A stretch of 23,351 nt of DNA from contig CAWUKD010000044.1 of assembly GCA_963922815.1 (NCBI GenBank), positions 1-23,351 on the forward strand. Reading direction: 5' to 3'. The notes beneath the pieces are model-generated. The model saw nothing but the letters and a program-made list of their open reading frames with translations. It was not told the DNA's origin and did not search any database. Positions 22,026-23,351 of the stretch are shown here, piece after piece. The position numbers were made by a program, and so were the translations under genes. Positions within the stretch are counted from its first letter, which is position 1; each line of letters begins with the position of its first letter. Source of the stretch: SZUA-146 sp963922815. Lineage in GTDB: Bacteria > Pseudomonadota > Gammaproteobacteria > Steroidobacterales > SZUA-146.

Positions 22026-23351
22026 ATGACCCGCCGCCTGCGCTTTATGACCGAGAGCAAATCCCTGTTCATTCTGGGTTGGCCGCTTATCGTCAATAAC
22101 GTGATTATCGGCCTGACGACGTTCATCGATTTTGTGATGGCCGGAAAACTCGGTACCCGCGATCTGGCTGCCGTCGGTGTTGGCAATACGCTCTGGGCCT
22201 TTCTGTTCCTGGCGGGAATGGGCGTCATGATGGCGATGAACCCGATTACGGCCCAGCTACACGGCGCCAGAAAATCACGGGAAATCGGCGAGGCAGGGCG
22301 ACAGAGTTTGTGGATGTCGCTGTTCATAGCGATCGTGGTGTTTGTGATCATGCAAACAAGCGGCGCAGCCATCATGCAGCTGATTGGCATTCGGGAAGAA
22401 CTGATCCCGCTGGCCGACGGCTACCTGAAGGCGTTGTCGTTTGGTACGTTCGCCATTTTTGCGTTCCTCGGGCTACGTTTTATCAGCGAAGGGATCGGGC
22501 ACACCAAACCGATCATGCTGGTGGCTTTTATCGGTCTTGTTACCAACGCAACAGGCAACTACATTTTTATGTTCGGTAACTTTGGCGCCCCCAGGCTTGG
22601 CGTTATCGGCTGTGGCTATGCGACGGCCTTTTCGATGTGGGTCAGTCTTGCCGTTATGGTGACGTACATTATCGCCAGGAAAAGCACCTATTCACGGCTG
22701 GAACTGTTCGCAAAGTTTGAGTGGCCTCACTGGGCGCGTATCAAAGAGTTTCTGCGCCTGGGCCTGCCCATTGGTGGAAGCGTCACGGCTGAGGTGGGGC
22801 TGTTCAGCGCGGCCGGACTGATCATGGGCACACTGAGTACCGTTGAGGCCGCAGCGCATTCGGTGGCCATCAACTACGCGTCTACGATGTTTATGGTACC
22901 GCTGGCTTTGCACTCGGCGCTGATGATTCGCGTCGGCCAGACCGTCGGGTCCGGCAATATCGCGCAGGCCCGTTACTCCGGATGGGTCGGCATTATTTTA
23001 TGCTGTGCGTTCATGACGCTGTCAGCCCTGGTGCTGCTCATATTCCGGGGTCCGATAACCACGCTTTACGTAGACGATCCACAAGTACGTGCCGTCGCAG
23101 CCCAACTGCTGCTGCTGGCAATGATTTTCCAAATCGCTGATGGCATACAGGTGGGTGCGGCCGGTGCCGTTCGCGGATTCAAGGATTCAGCAGTGCCCAT
23201 GTACATAAATATATTCGCCTTCTGGATTATCGGTTTTCCGGTGGCCTGGCTTGCGGGTACGCAGCTGGGGTATCGCGGTGAAGGGGTATGGGGCGGACTG
23301 GCTGTCGGGCTGACCGTGGCCGCGGTACTGCTTTGCTGGCGCTTTCATTAT
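22026..23351 (+). CDS. MATE family efflux transporter (3' end outside the window)
   Basis: An open frame of 442 codons with no stop before the window ends, so it is only slightly truncated for a MATE protein (usually ~450-460). Translation starts MTRRLRFMTESKSLFILGWPLIVNNVIIGLTTFIDFVMAGKLG and contains AAVGVGNTLW, GIGHTKPIM, LGLPIGGSVTAEVGLFSAAGLIMG, HSVAINYASTMFMVPLALHSALMIRVGQ and GAVRGFKDS, all typical of NorM-like exporters. These use Na+ or H+ gradients to expel cationic drugs or metabolites. A GTG at 22017 in the same frame is an alternative start; no clear ribosome-binding site favours either. Divergent from the thiolase. Confidence 0.95.
   Translation, partial: MTRRLRFMTESKSLFILGWPLIVNNVIIGLTTFIDFVMAGKLGTRDLAAVGVGNTLWAFLFLAGMGVMMAMNPITAQLHGARKSREIGEAGRQSLWMSLFIAIVVFVIMQTSGAAIMQLIGIREELIPLADGYLKALSFGTFAIFAFLGLRFISEGIGHTKPIMLVAFIGLVTNATGNYIFMFGNFGAPRLGVIGCGYATAFSMWVSLAVMVTYIIARKSTYSRLELFAKFEWPHWARIKEFLRLGLPIGGSVTAEVGLFSAAGLIMGTLSTVEAAAHSVAINYASTMFMVPLALHSALMIRVGQTVGSGNIAQARYSGWVGIILCCAFMTLSALVLLIFRGPITTLYVDDPQVRAVAAQLLLLAMIFQIADGIQVGAAGAVRGFKDSAVPMYINIFAFWIIGFPVAWLAGTQLGYRGEGVWGGLAVGLTVAAVLLCWRFHY

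Overview
The window looks like chromosomal DNA of a gammaproteobacterium, probably a free-living aquatic heterotroph. This rests on the gene repertoire: an ExoIX-type nuclease, a Blc-type lipocalin beside DUF2878 and DUF6134 proteins, a class I CPD photolyase, ferrochelatase, an AGCS sodium:amino-acid symporter, a FadI/AtoB-like thiolase and a MATE exporter. The assignment is inference; no rRNA, tRNA or phylogenetic marker is present. Coding density is high. I see no insertion sequence, prophage, CRISPR array or tRNA.

Layout. 1-1.7 kb (+): an HNH nuclease and a PolA-N-like 5'-3' exonuclease. 1.76-3.64 kb (-): an envelope cluster read DUF2878 membrane protein -> DUF6134 secreted protein -> lipocalin lipoprotein. 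3.75-5.76 kb (-): an overlapping two-component pair, response regulator then histidine kinase. 5.77-6.08 kb: a divergent intergenic region rich in GATC, with repeated GATCGTTC motifs, ahead of a 68-residue membrane protein (+). 6.39-6.63 kb (-): a two-EF-hand protein. 6.8-11.5 kb (+): a four-gene, translationally coupled, Gld-like ABC export operon (ATPase, permease, GldG-like protein, DUF4340 protein). 11.5-14.7 kb (-): a cupin thiol-dioxygenase-like enzyme behind a GFA protein, a VOC-like protein, and ferrochelatase. 14.8-15.9 kb (-): an Xre/MbcA antitoxin and RES toxin module whose promoter overlaps a direct repeat. 16.37-17.8 kb (+): photolyase, preceded by a 0.4-kb non-coding stretch with a strong hairpin. 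17.9-21.9 kb (-): AGCS symporter, DUF4184 membrane protein, thiolase. 22.0 kb to the end (+): a MATE transporter that runs off the window.

How the genes work together. Three units are clear from overlap or spacing: the two-component pair, the Gld-like operon and the RES/Xre toxin-antitoxin pair. The DUF2878-DUF6134-lipocalin genes form a probable envelope or lipid-stress unit, and GFA plus the cupin enzyme form a probable two-gene thiol or metal-enzyme operon. The rest are individual metabolic, transport or repair genes.

No single large novel system stands out. The least understood parts are the Gld-like exporter with its DUF4340 partner, the repeated motif shared between the two-component operon and the small membrane gene, the roughly 95-residue insertion in the AGCS symporter, and the unexplained hairpin upstream of the photolyase.
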